DNA of 64,000 nt, from assembly GCF_038443705.2 (NCBI RefSeq), contig NZ_CP151767.2, forward strand, positions 1,364,001 to 1,428,000. Direction: 5' to 3'. A model generated the notes under the pieces. It saw only the letters and a program-made list of their open reading frames with translations, made no database searches and was not told the origin of the DNA. Position 1 is the stretch's first letter; each line of letters opens with the position of its first letter. Source of the DNA: Yoonia sp. SS1-5. Lineage in GTDB: Bacteria; Pseudomonadota; Alphaproteobacteria; Rhodobacterales; Rhodobacteraceae. The position numbers and the translations under genes are program-made. Positions 37,023-45,020 of the stretch are shown here, one piece after another.

Positions 37023-37426
37023 CGCAGCAAACGCGCCCGAAATGCCGGATCAGGCAGCCCGCACATGTCACCGCGCCCGAACATCGCATAGCGATTGCGG
37101 GCGATGCGCTGATAGAGCCAGTCACGCAGGACAGGGGGCAGAAGCCGCAGAACGGCGCAAAGCCGTCCCCATCCGCCTGTGCGCACCCCAAGACGGATCA
37201 CAGCGTCAAAATCCCGCCAGACAATGCCGTTTTCGATGAAAAGCCAGCTATCGGGATCAAGCGGGTCAAGACCGTGCTGTACCATCAGTGCAGCGCCGGT
37301 TTCGGACTGGATCGGGGCGATACGGATATCGCCCGTCCGGTCAAGCCGGTGGATCATCCGCGCGCCCCAGCTGCACAGGGCGCAGGTGGCATCCATCACG
37401 GCAATAGGGTGATCCGTCGTGTTCAT
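37019..37426 (-). CDS. DCC-family thiol-disulfide oxidoreductase-like protein (DUF393)
   Basis: A 135-residue thioredoxin-fold relative. The N-terminal VMDATCALCSWGARMIHRLDRTG carries the CxxC pair within the family's D-x-x-C-x-x-C motif, and the C-terminus LRLLPPVLRDWLYQRIARNRYAMFGRGDMCGLPDP is characteristic. Proposed to act in thiol redox chemistry near the membrane. The ATG at 37426 is preferred over the longer frame. Coupled to the DUF4166 fusion. Confidence 0.9.
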   Translation of the reverse strand: MNTTDHPIAVMDATCALCSWGARMIHRLDRTGDIRIAPIQSETGAALMVQHGLDPLDPDSWLFIENGIVWRDFDAVIRLGVRTGGWGRLCAVLRLLPPVLRDWLYQRIARNRYAMFGRGDMCGLPDPAFRARLLR

Positions 37427-37480
37427 GGCTATTGACCTACGCCCAAACCGGGGCGGCGGCAAAGACCATTTCGCCGCAGA

Positions 37481-38434
37481 TCACACACCCGTCGCCTTGA
37501 ATTTTTCCATCAGATAGGGCCCCGATTGGACCGGCGGATAGGCATCGGACCCGTCCAGTGGCACGATCTGCGCGTTCCAGTCCGGTTGATGAAAAAACGC
37601 AAGCGACTGGCGTGCCGCCTGCCCCGGTGTGGCCACAACACGGTGCAATGTGCTGACCCAACGATCTGCCGTCCACCGGGCCATCAAATCCCCTATGTTG
37701 ATCACAAAGGCATCCTTGGGCGCAGGGACATCAACCCAGATCTGTCCCTGTTTGACTTGTAACCCCTTTCGCCCCGGTTGCGGCAGAAGGATGGTCAAGG
37801 ACCCGTAATCCGTATGCGCGCCTGCGCGCTGCTGTTTGGCCAAGGGGGCTGTGGTTGTGGCTGGATAGTGCAAGGCCCGCAATGCCGAGATCGGGTTGGC
37901 GATGAACGGATCAAAATGATCCTCTGGCAATTGAAGGGCAGCGGCAAAGGCCCGCATGATACGCGCGGCCAGATCCTCCATCGCGGCGTAGTAAGCCGCC
38001 CACGCCGTACGGAACCCCGGCAGATCGGGCCAGAGCGTTGGTTGATAGCAAAAGGCCAGCGCGTCGCGATTGGCATCTGCGGGCACCGATAACGGTCCGC
38101 CATTGAAGCTTTCTTTCAGATCCGGTGGGGTGTCCTCGCCCTTGGACCGGGCCAGCGCCTCGGCATCCGGGCCCAGATAGCCGTAGGGATAACCTTGATA
38201 GGGCGGGGACAGGCGCCGTTTGGCCGTGCTGTCCTGCGCAAAAAAGCCACTTGCCGCATGCCAGACCCCGTCGATCAACGCAGCATCAACCCCATGCCCG
38301 CGCAGCACCAAAAAGCCGGTATCCCGGCAAATCCGGTCAAGGCGGACGGCCAGAACCCCGCGCCTGTCCGGCGGCGCCGTTTCAAAAGCGCCCAGATCGA
38401 ATTCTGCGAAACTCACCCCAGAACCTCGCGCCAT
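37481..38434 (-). CDS. 2-oxoglutarate/Fe(II) oxygenase, isopenicillin-N-synthase family
   Basis: A 317-residue plant-type dioxygenase. N-terminal DIOX_N domain (RLDRICRDTGFLVLRGHGVDAALI) and a catalytic domain with the HxD...H triad: AGAHTDYGSLTIL, TLHRVVATP, and RQSLAFFHQPDWN with the 2-oxoglutarate Arg-x-Ser. It hydroxylates or desaturates a small molecule; substrate cannot be inferred. Its start lies 22 nt inside the end of the epimerase gene, so the two are cotranscribed. Confidence 0.9.
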   Translation of the reverse strand: MARGSGVSFAEFDLGAFETAPPDRRGVLAVRLDRICRDTGFLVLRGHGVDAALIDGVWHAASGFFAQDSTAKRRLSPPYQGYPYGYLGPDAEALARSKGEDTPPDLKESFNGGPLSVPADANRDALAFCYQPTLWPDLPGFRTAWAAYYAAMEDLAARIMRAFAAALQLPEDHFDPFIANPISALRALHYPATTTAPLAKQQRAGAHTDYGSLTILLPQPGRKGLQVKQGQIWVDVPAPKDAFVINIGDLMARWTADRWVSTLHRVVATPGQAARQSLAFFHQPDWNAQIVPLDGSDAYPPVQSGPYLMEKFKATGV

Positions 38435-39297
38435 GAATGTTGCGGGGCAAATCCGACAAGGCGCTTGGCTTTGTCATTGGCATAAAAGGTTTCATCCGGG
38501 CGCATCGGGCGTTGCAATGGCACATCAGGGTAGAACCGGGCGCGCACCTCGTCGGTGCTTATGGATACGGACATGTCGTCATTGGCCACGTTGAAAACCT
38601 GATAGCCCAGCCCATCTGTCCGCAGGCAGCAATCGACCATATGGCCCAGATCGCGCGCATCTATATAGGCAAAAATATTGCGGCGCCGCGTTGCCGGATC
38701 GTCCAGAAAGGCGGGGAAATTGGTGGCGTACTCGTCTGGTTCGATCACGTTATTGATCCGAAGCCCGTAAATATCCGCCCCTGACCGGGCCTGAAATGAC
38801 CGGCCCGTGACCTCGTTACAGACCTTGGACATGGCGTAGCTGTCATGCGGAACGGTCGGGTGATCCTCGTCAACCGGGACATAATCCGGGAGGACCTCGC
38901 CATCGGCAAAACAGACGCCATAGGTGGTCTCGGAACTGGCAAAGATGATCTTGGGGATACCCAGCTTGGTCGCGGCCTCAATCACATTATAGGTGCTCTG
39001 GGTGTTCTGGCGAAAACACTCACCATCGGTGCCAATCATGACCCGTGGGACGGCTGCAAAATGCACAACCGCATCATAGCGCGGCACGCCAGTGCCTTCG
39101 TCCAACTCATGAAAATCTGCGAACTGGGACATCGCACCGATGACCTGGCCGGGATCACACAGATCAACCAGCAGTTCAGAACAGTCCAGCCCGGAGGCCA
39201 CGCGGTCCACATTCAGGACCCGGTGCCCCTGCTGTTGCAAGTGGCGGATTGCCCATTTGCCCGCCTTGCCGCTGCCACCTGTAAAGAAAACACGCAT
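38413..39297 (-). CDS. NAD-dependent epimerase/dehydratase (extended SDR)
   Basis: A 294-residue extended short-chain dehydrogenase. Seen: FFTGGSGKAGKWAIRHL (NAD-binding GxxGxxG), DAVVHFAAVPRV, FASSETTYG and the catalytic DSYAMSKVCNE (Tyr-x3-Lys). Substrate is likely a nucleotide sugar or sugar acid (uronate dehydrogenase-like proteins share HDYLP/DEDHPTVPHDSYAMSK). GGGAGG lies 6 nt before the ATG. Overlaps the oxygenase gene. Confidence 0.92.
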   Translation of the reverse strand: MRVFFTGGSGKAGKWAIRHLQQQGHRVLNVDRVASGLDCSELLVDLCDPGQVIGAMSQFADFHELDEGTGVPRYDAVVHFAAVPRVMIGTDGECFRQNTQSTYNVIEAATKLGIPKIIFASSETTYGVCFADGEVLPDYVPVDEDHPTVPHDSYAMSKVCNEVTGRSFQARSGADIYGLRINNVIEPDEYATNFPAFLDDPATRRRNIFAYIDARDLGHMVDCCLRTDGLGYQVFNVANDDMSVSISTDEVRARFYPDVPLQRPMRPDETFYANDKAKRLVGFAPQHSWREVLG

Positions 39298-39418
39298 TGA
39301 CCGCCTCCCGTTTGCGGCACCTTATCCTGAGGTTGGATGATGAAACAACGCATCATGTGGCCAGCGCATGAGGGTTTGTCCGTGCGTCTGCAGCAGCCCT
39401 GTGCCGCACGGCCAAGCG

Positions 39419-40912
39419 TCAGCCCGGCCCATATGCCGCGCGCAGAACATTCTTTTGAACCTTGCCCATCGTGTTGCGCGGCAACGCATCGGCAATGATA
39501 TAACGTTGCGGATGCTTGAAGCGGGCAAGCTGGGCCTGCACATGGGCCGCAATCGGCGCGGTGGACATGGCCATGTCCGCCGGCACGATGACAGCAACGA
39601 CAGTTTCGCCAAAATCGGGATGCGGAATGCCAAACACCGCGCTTTCGACGACCCCATCAATGTCGTTGATGACTTCCTCCACTTCCTTTGGATAAATATT
39701 GTAGCCGCCGGAAATGATCAGGTCCTTCTGTCGTCCCACAATCGAGATACGGCCGTCATCGGTGCTGACGCCCAGATCGCCGGTGATGAAAAACCCGGTA
39801 TCGCGCAATTCTTCGGCAGTCTTTTCAGGCATGTTCCAATAGCCCTGAAAAACATTGTCGCCGCGCACCTCAATCATCCCGATCTGGCCGGCGGGGACAG
39901 GTTGACCGTCATCGGTGATGACAACCTCGGTGCCGGGCAATGCGTAACCAACCGTTCCCGCCAGCCGTTCGCCATCATAAGGGTTGGATGTGATCATGTT
40001 GGTTTCGGTCATGCCGTACCGTTCCAGAATGCGGTGGCCGGTGCGGGTTTCAAAGGCGGTATGGGTCTCGGCCAGCAGCGGCGCAGACCCCGATATGAAC
40101 AGGCGCATCTTTCGGACCAGATCGCTGTTCAACCGGGCATCCGCCAGCAGGCGGGTGTAGAAGGTCGGCACCCCCATCAACAGGGTGCCGTGCGTCAATT
40201 CCGCGATGATCGTCTCCACGTCAAACGCAGCCATGAACCTGACCTGCGCACCCGCCAGAAGTGACGTGTTCAACGCCACAAAAAGCCCATGGGTGTGAAA
40301 AATAGGCAGCGCATGGATCAACCGGTCATCGGCTGTGATCTGCCATAAATCTGTCAGGCTCTGGGCGTTGGATAACAGGTTCTTGTGCGACATCATCGCG
40401 CCTTTGGATCGGCCGGTCGTCCCCGAGGTATAAAGCAGCGCGGCCAGATCGTCCGGGCCTCGGGGCACGGTTGTAAATGCTGTCGGTTTGGTATCCGCTT
40501 GGAGGGAGAGTGATCCATCGCCCGCAGCCGACAATGTCAAAACCTGCGCGCCATCCGCACAAAGCCCGCGGACCTCTTCGGCGCTGCTGGCATCACAAAC
40601 GACCAGCGCAGGGGCCGCATCATTGATGAAATAGCGCAATTCACTTTGCGTATAGGCGGTGTTCAGCGGCAGGTAGACGGCGCCCGTTTGTACCGCCGCA
40701 CCGTATAGTGCGATCGTGTCCAACAATTTGGGGGCCTGCACCACAACCCGATCACCGGGCTTCACACCCGCATCTGCCAGCACATGCGCCAGCTGCGCGA
40801 CCCGGGCCACAAAATCCGCATAGCTGACCTGCGATCCGTCATCGCGGGTCAGAAAGACGGCGTCATTCTGTGCGTGGGGTGCAAAGAGTGCATCATAGAG
40901 AATATTGGTCAC
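39419..40912 (-). CDS. matB: Malonyl-CoA synthetase (MatB-like acyl-CoA ligase)
   Basis: A 497-residue ANL ligase. Seen: AALLYTSGTTGRSKGAMMSH, LPIFHTHGLFVALN, GSAPLLAETHTAFETRTGHRILERYGMTETNM, GYWNMPEKTAEELRDTGFFITGDLG, GRQKDLIISGGYNIYPKEVE, and PRNTMGKVQKNVLR with the catalytic Lys. The HGLF and ERYGMTETNM blocks are typical of MatB, which activates malonate (or methylmalonate). The start is GTG 40912, preceded by AGGGA at 8 nt; the longer TTG frame is not favoured. No malonyl-CoA decarboxylase gene is adjacent. Confidence 0.88.
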   Translation of the reverse strand: MTNILYDALFAPHAQNDAVFLTRDDGSQVSYADFVARVAQLAHVLADAGVKPGDRVVVQAPKLLDTIALYGAAVQTGAVYLPLNTAYTQSELRYFINDAAPALVVCDASSAEEVRGLCADGAQVLTLSAAGDGSLSLQADTKPTAFTTVPRGPDDLAALLYTSGTTGRSKGAMMSHKNLLSNAQSLTDLWQITADDRLIHALPIFHTHGLFVALNTSLLAGAQVRFMAAFDVETIIAELTHGTLLMGVPTFYTRLLADARLNSDLVRKMRLFISGSAPLLAETHTAFETRTGHRILERYGMTETNMITSNPYDGERLAGTVGYALPGTEVVITDDGQPVPAGQIGMIEVRGDNVFQGYWNMPEKTAEELRDTGFFITGDLGVSTDDGRISIVGRQKDLIISGGYNIYPKEVEEVINDIDGVVESAVFGIPHPDFGETVVAVIVPADMAMSTAPIAAHVQAQLARFKHPQRYIIADALPRNTMGKVQKNVLRAAYGPG

Positions 40913-41285
40913 AAGTCGGGTCCCTGAACTTTGTCGCAAACAGCATTATGCGGCCAGCGTTCTGATCGCGTCTGCATGATTTCAACAGGACCCAAATAGA
41001 ACGCATCATTGTCGGAAATTAATACCGCATTGCGGTCTTGTCAGTAAGCCCCAGCTGATCCGGCATTTCCGCGAATACGTACCAAACCGTCTGATCAAAC
41101 AGGACCTGGTCAGACGGCAATCGTCGGACAAGGCCGCTGGCCCACCGCCGCCCGCAGCGCTTGACGTCTTACCTGTCTTTGGGCGTCAAGACATATGCCA
41201 GCCGGAAGACACGCGAAATTCACAACAAGCGTCGGCTTTGGCGCTATACTCAAGACAGGATCATCAACAAAGGGAGCATCAAGAC
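40913..41285. other. 373-bp intergenic region with two inverted repeats
   Basis: Separates matB from the dienelactone hydrolase gene (divergent). Holds CCGTCTGA/TCAGACGG at 41087-41117 (8-bp arms, 15-nt loop) and CTTGACG/CGTCAAG at 41160-41190 (7-bp arms). A possible -10 (TATACT, 41245-41250) with TTCACA 20 nt upstream may drive the hydrolase. No gene or known riboswitch was recognised. Confidence 0.5.
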
Positions 41286-42173
41286 ATGACACGCATGACG
41301 GCGAAAGACTTTGATCAGGGATTGCTTGACCTCTACGATTTCTACGCACACGGAAAGATCACGAAACGCGAATTTCTGGACAAGGCCGGACGGTACGCTG
41401 TTGGCGGCGTGACCACACTTGCCTTGCTGAACATGCTTAGCCCCAATTACGCCTATGCAGAGCAGGTTTCGTTCAATGACCCCGATATTCATGCCGATTA
41501 CATCACCTACCCGTCACCAAACGGAACCGGCGATGTGCGGGGCTACCTCGTCCGCCCGGCAGAGGTCGAAACACCCCTGCCCGCTGTCCTGGTGATCCAC
41601 GAAAACCGGGGCTTGAACCCCTATATCGAGGATGTGGCACGCCGGGTTGCTAAGGCCGGGTTCATGGCGCTGGCCCCGGACGGGTTGACCTCTGTTGGCG
41701 GCTATCCGGGCAATGATGCGGACGGGCGCGAGCTGCAGCGCAGCGTTGACGGTGAAAAGCTGATGAATGACTTTTTTGCAGGGTTCGAACACCTGATGAG
41801 ACGGGATGACAGCACCGGCAAGGTTGGGGCGGTCGGGTTCTGCTATGGCGGCGGCGTGGTCAATGCACTGGCCGTGGCCTACCCTGAAATGGCGGCGGGC
41901 GTTCCGTTTTACGGCAGGCAGGCCGCGGTCGCAGATGTGCCCAAGATCGAGGCGCCATTGATGTTTCAGTTCGGCGAACTTGACGAACGTATCAACGCCT
42001 CCTGGCCCGATGTCGAGGCTGCCTTGCAGGCAAATAACAAAACCTACGAGGCGCATATCTACCCCGACGCCAATCACGGTTTTCACAATGACAGCACCCC
42101 GCGCTACGACGCGGAAATGGCTGCATTGGCGTGGGACCGCACCATCGGCTGGTTCAACACCTATCTCAGCTAG
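41286..42173 (+). CDS. Dienelactone hydrolase-family enzyme with N-terminal hydrophobic anchor
   Basis: A 295-residue alpha/beta-hydrolase. Residues ~65-295 are the DLH domain: VLVIHENRGLNPYIEDVARRVAKAGFMALAPDG, the nucleophile elbow GAVGFCYGGGVVNA with Cys as in dienelactone hydrolase, and DANHGFHNDST with the catalytic His. Residues ~30-60 (KITKREFLDKAGRYAVGGVTTLALLNMLSPNYAYA) form a short hydrophobic segment with a degenerate Tat-like KREFL start, so it is probably exported or anchored. AAAGGGAG precedes the ATG at 41286. Substrate unknown; chlorocatechol degradation genes are absent. Confidence 0.88.
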   Translation: MTRMTAKDFDQGLLDLYDFYAHGKITKREFLDKAGRYAVGGVTTLALLNMLSPNYAYAEQVSFNDPDIHADYITYPSPNGTGDVRGYLVRPAEVETPLPAVLVIHENRGLNPYIEDVARRVAKAGFMALAPDGLTSVGGYPGNDADGRELQRSVDGEKLMNDFFAGFEHLMRRDDSTGKVGAVGFCYGGGVVNALAVAYPEMAAGVPFYGRQAAVADVPKIEAPLMFQFGELDERINASWPDVEAALQANNKTYEAHIYPDANHGFHNDSTPRYDAEMAALAWDRTIGWFNTYLS

Positions 42174-42272
42174 GCGTCCGCCGGGCAGGGCGGGTGACCG
42201 ACAACTTTAGCGGTATTCATTCTGCTGCGGCCGGACTACGCTTGGCCCTGTCCCAATCACGGAGAACTGAGA

Positions 42273-43556
42273 ATGCGCGCCCTACCCACCGCCTTGACCA
42301 TGCTGGCTGCAACAGCCGCCCATGCCGAAAACCGGATCGACATCGTGCGCCCGGACGCACCCGAACTTGCGGCTTACGGCGATCACAAGATCGGGGTCAC
42401 GACGATGACCTTTACCAATCCGGACCAGATCGACGTGGTCGATACAGGGGCCGCAGGCGCGGTTGCGCGCTATGACCGGGTGCTGACGGTCGAGATCTGG
42501 TATCCCGCCGACCCCGGCACCACCCCCGGTGGGACGCTGACAGCATTGCTGCGCGACGGGGCGACAGAGGCCACGCTGACAGGTCAGGCCGCACGGGACG
42601 CAACACCCGATACCAGCCAGACCTTTCCGCTTGTCATCGTGTCGCATGGATATCCGGGTAACCGGTTCCTGATGTCGCCACTGGCCGAAAACCTGGCCTC
42701 CAAGGGCTATGTCGTGGCCTCCATCGACCATCCGGACAGCACCTATGACGACCAGACTGCCTTTGGGTCCACCTTGGTCAACCGCCCCTGGGACCAGCGG
42801 TTTGTGATTGATCAGATGGGCGCGCTACCCGGTGCGCTTGGGCAGGCCATCCAAGGTGATAACGTGGCCATCATCGGTTATTCCATGGGCGGCTATGGCG
42901 CGCTGATCTACGCGGGTGCGGGGGTGACGCAGGCCAGCACAGCCTATGAATGGGGGGCGCCGCAGGGGCTGTTGGAACGGAACATGATGGGCACCGATAC
43001 GCATGCCGAGCTGCAGGACCCGCGGGTCAAGGCGTTTGTGGCTTTTGGCCCATGGGGCAACAATACGGGCTTTTGGGATGCAGATGGCTGGGCCGGGATC
43101 ACCAAGCCGCTGATGCTGATCGCGGGCAGCGTGGATGATGTCTCTATCTACGATGATATCCGGGGCATCTTTGACGACAGCATCAACACCACCCGGCATC
43201 TTTTGACCTTTGAGAATGCCAATCACAATGCGGGCGCGCCCATGCCCGCCCCTGTGGAAAGCTACGGCCTGCCTGCCGCCGATGGCTGGTTCCCGTTCGG
43301 GCATTACGCCGATGCGGTGTGGGACACGACCCGGATGAACAATATCAGCCAGCATTTCATCACGGCCTATCTGGACCTGCACCTGAAAGGGGATGCGGAC
43401 AAACAGAGCTATTTCGATCTGGTCCCGGCCGGAAACGAGGCGGTCTGGGCCATGGATGACGCAGGCGCCCCCACGGATGAGCATACCTACTGGAAGGGTT
43501 TCCGCCCGCGCAGCGCATTCGGGCTGATGTTCGAGACCAAACCCACAGGGGAGTAA
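42273..43556 (+). CDS. Secreted alpha/beta-hydrolase (PAF-acetylhydrolase-like)
   Basis: A 427-residue protein with a cleavable signal peptide (MRALPTALTMLAATAAHA, cleavage near residue 18). The hydrolase domain shows IVSHGYPGNRFLMSPLAENLASKGYVVASIDHPDSTY, the nucleophile elbow AIIGYSMGGYGALI and a late HNAGAPMP His. This layout resembles platelet-activating-factor acetylhydrolase/dienelactone-like periplasmic hydrolases. It follows the DLH gene by 99 nt and may be cotranscribed. Substrate unknown. Confidence 0.85.
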   Translation: MRALPTALTMLAATAAHAENRIDIVRPDAPELAAYGDHKIGVTTMTFTNPDQIDVVDTGAAGAVARYDRVLTVEIWYPADPGTTPGGTLTALLRDGATEATLTGQAARDATPDTSQTFPLVIVSHGYPGNRFLMSPLAENLASKGYVVASIDHPDSTYDDQTAFGSTLVNRPWDQRFVIDQMGALPGALGQAIQGDNVAIIGYSMGGYGALIYAGAGVTQASTAYEWGAPQGLLERNMMGTDTHAELQDPRVKAFVAFGPWGNNTGFWDADGWAGITKPLMLIAGSVDDVSIYDDIRGIFDDSINTTRHLLTFENANHNAGAPMPAPVESYGLPAADGWFPFGHYADAVWDTTRMNNISQHFITAYLDLHLKGDADKQSYFDLVPAGNEAVWAMDDAGAPTDEHTYWKGFRPRSAFGLMFETKPTGE

Positions 43557-43908
43557 GGCCACGACGCTACCCGGAAGAACGGCCGCAGTTTGCAAGGCGT
43601 TCAATGGGTATGACAGGAAACACCAACCCCGGATGGGGGTTGGTGCCGTGAAAATAAGGCTGTGCGAAGCGGCGACTGTCTGAGCGGCACTCCCTATGTT
43701 TCACCCTCCAAGTGCGACTCGCGTGACCTTCCGCCCGGCTTGCCGGGCAGCGTCCGGTCCAGAGCTACCCCCGTTGTCCGATGAAAAGGTCCCAAGAACC
43801 TTTTCCGAGACGCCTCCAACCCTCCCCCATCGGGAGGGCGCTGCGTATTCTTGCTGCTTACCGTTTGTGCCGTAAGAACGATTGGTTGGGTGCCCCCCGA
43901 AGCGATCT
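43557..43908. ncRNA. Candidate structured noncoding RNA, strand uncertain
   Basis: This 352-bp stretch contains no credible gene but at least five hairpins: 43621-43645 (10-bp arms CACCAACCCC/GGGGTTGGTG), 43687-43715 (GCACT/AGTGC), 43733-43748 (GCCCGG/CCGGGC, extended by GACC/GGTC), 43783-43805 (GAAAAGGT/ACCTTTTC), 43820-43838 (CCCTCCC/GGGAGGG), and weakly 43857-43876. Such density exceeds its neighbours. It lies between a secreted hydrolase and a horizontally acquired-looking P63C gene. It lacks a tRNA-like arm or tag codons, so tmRNA is not supported; 6S-like or element-associated RNA remain open. Confidence 0.4.
43621..43645. terminator. Bidirectional hairpin
   Basis: Perfect 10-bp arms (43621-43630, 43636-43645) with a 5-nt loop, 64 nt after the secreted hydrolase stop. 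On the minus strand it is followed by TTT, on the plus strand by no T-run, so it may end a minus-strand transcript of the structured region or protect a plus-strand 3' end. Confidence 0.45.
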
Positions 43909-44916
43909 TTAGTCGAATAAATCTGGTTGGTATGACGTCTTGAAGCGCTTTGCGAAGAGTTTCTTAAATTGTGTAGTGGTATCGGAAACTTTCATCAGAG
44001 TGAGTACTTCTTGGACCTGCTGCTTCAACTTTTGTATGCCATAACCTTCTGTTAAATGCTGATGGAATCTGCTTCGCCTGTTGCCATTGCTTCCTAGTTT
44101 TGGGTTGATCCGGTCTAACTCTTCCAACACCGTTCCGTTTTCCAGTGGATGGTAAATGTATGTTCGGGTAAATTTTGCAAAATGTTGCGGACGGTTCTGA
44201 ATGACCTTTCCAGTCTTTGTTTGAGTAAGCCGTTTGCTGCCAAACATTCGGTTGAGTTCATCATAGTATTCGTCCGGAAATTCTTTTGCCCATTCGCGCT
44301 TTTCTTGTTCGATATATTGCTCGACCAAAAGTCTAAGCGCATCCGGTCCGCGAACCTCTTGAAAGCCTGTGGCTTCGTCAATTACTGCCGCCACACCTAC
44401 TTTCGCGAAGGCGTTTAGGATAGCGGAAGCCTGTTGTGCCAAAGGTTCTTGAGCTTGCGAGAGCTTTCCCTGGTCGGCTGCCCTCTTTACGGCTTTGCAA
44501 ACCTCGACAAGTACCTCGGCGTCATAACCGTGGGCGACATCACCATTGATTGCACGGAAATAGAACGGATTGTCGATACGAGAGGCTAAGTCCTCGTCAA
44601 TCTGTGTGGCAACACTCTTGCCTTGAACAGTTTTAAGAAATGCATTTCCACCTGCCGACTTAAGCCCTAACGCCTTCGCCATACCACGTTTGTGGAATGC
44701 ACGAGTGCCATCTTCTAAGACGTAGCAATCTAGAGATAAGCCTCCGACGTAGATGTTTCCTTGATGCGTTGCAAAGGGCACTTCTTCGCTCTCGGCTAAC
44801 TGCTTGCGCTTGTTCCAACGCGCCTCTGCGGCTGACTTTGCTATTTGCCGACGTTCCTCTCGAGATAAGCTTTCAGCTCTAGCCTCACCGCCGGCTTTTT
44901 GTGGGCTTTCTGACAT
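43909..44916 (-). CDS. P63C-domain protein, phage/mobile-element associated
   Basis: A 335-residue protein. N-terminal ~35 residues are a basic helix (LSREERRQIAKSAAEARWNKRKQ). The middle holds YVLEDGTRAFHKRGMAKALGL and SRIDNPFYFRAINGDVAHGYDAEVLVEVCKAVKRA; the C-terminal ~110 residues are the P63C domain (EFPDEYYDELNRMFG...NRPQHFAKFTRTYIYHPLENGTVLEELDRINP...HQHLTEGYGIQKLKQQVQEVLTLMKVS). It resembles antirepressor/KilA-type phage accessory proteins. Base composition is clearly lower in GC than flanking genes and codons such as TTA and AAA are common, consistent with transfer. Start 44916 has GGAG ten nt upstream; 44925 is an alternative. Confidence 0.85.
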   Translation of the reverse strand: MSESPQKAGGEARAESLSREERRQIAKSAAEARWNKRKQLAESEEVPFATHQGNIYVGGLSLDCYVLEDGTRAFHKRGMAKALGLKSAGGNAFLKTVQGKSVATQIDEDLASRIDNPFYFRAINGDVAHGYDAEVLVEVCKAVKRAADQGKLSQAQEPLAQQASAILNAFAKVGVAAVIDEATGFQEVRGPDALRLLVEQYIEQEKREWAKEFPDEYYDELNRMFGSKRLTQTKTGKVIQNRPQHFAKFTRTYIYHPLENGTVLEELDRINPKLGSNGNRRSRFHQHLTEGYGIQKLKQQVQEVLTLMKVSDTTTQFKKLFAKRFKTSYQPDLFD

Positions 44917-45020
44917 CGCAAGCATGCTCCATGAAAAAATCTATCGAACAGAGACGATATTGGTTGCCATATTGCAAGCATAAATACTAATTTATCGTCA
45001 TAATTTATGGAAAATGCTTG

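Noticed and set aside
41087..41190. Paired hairpins upstream of the dienelactone hydrolase as a riboswitch
   Set aside because: Stems are short with large loops and no known aptamer core; kept only as repeats in the gap description.
43557..43908. tmRNA or RNase P RNA in the structured gap
   Set aside because: No tRNA-like acceptor arm, tag codons or GAGGAAAGTCC-type core could be found on either strand.
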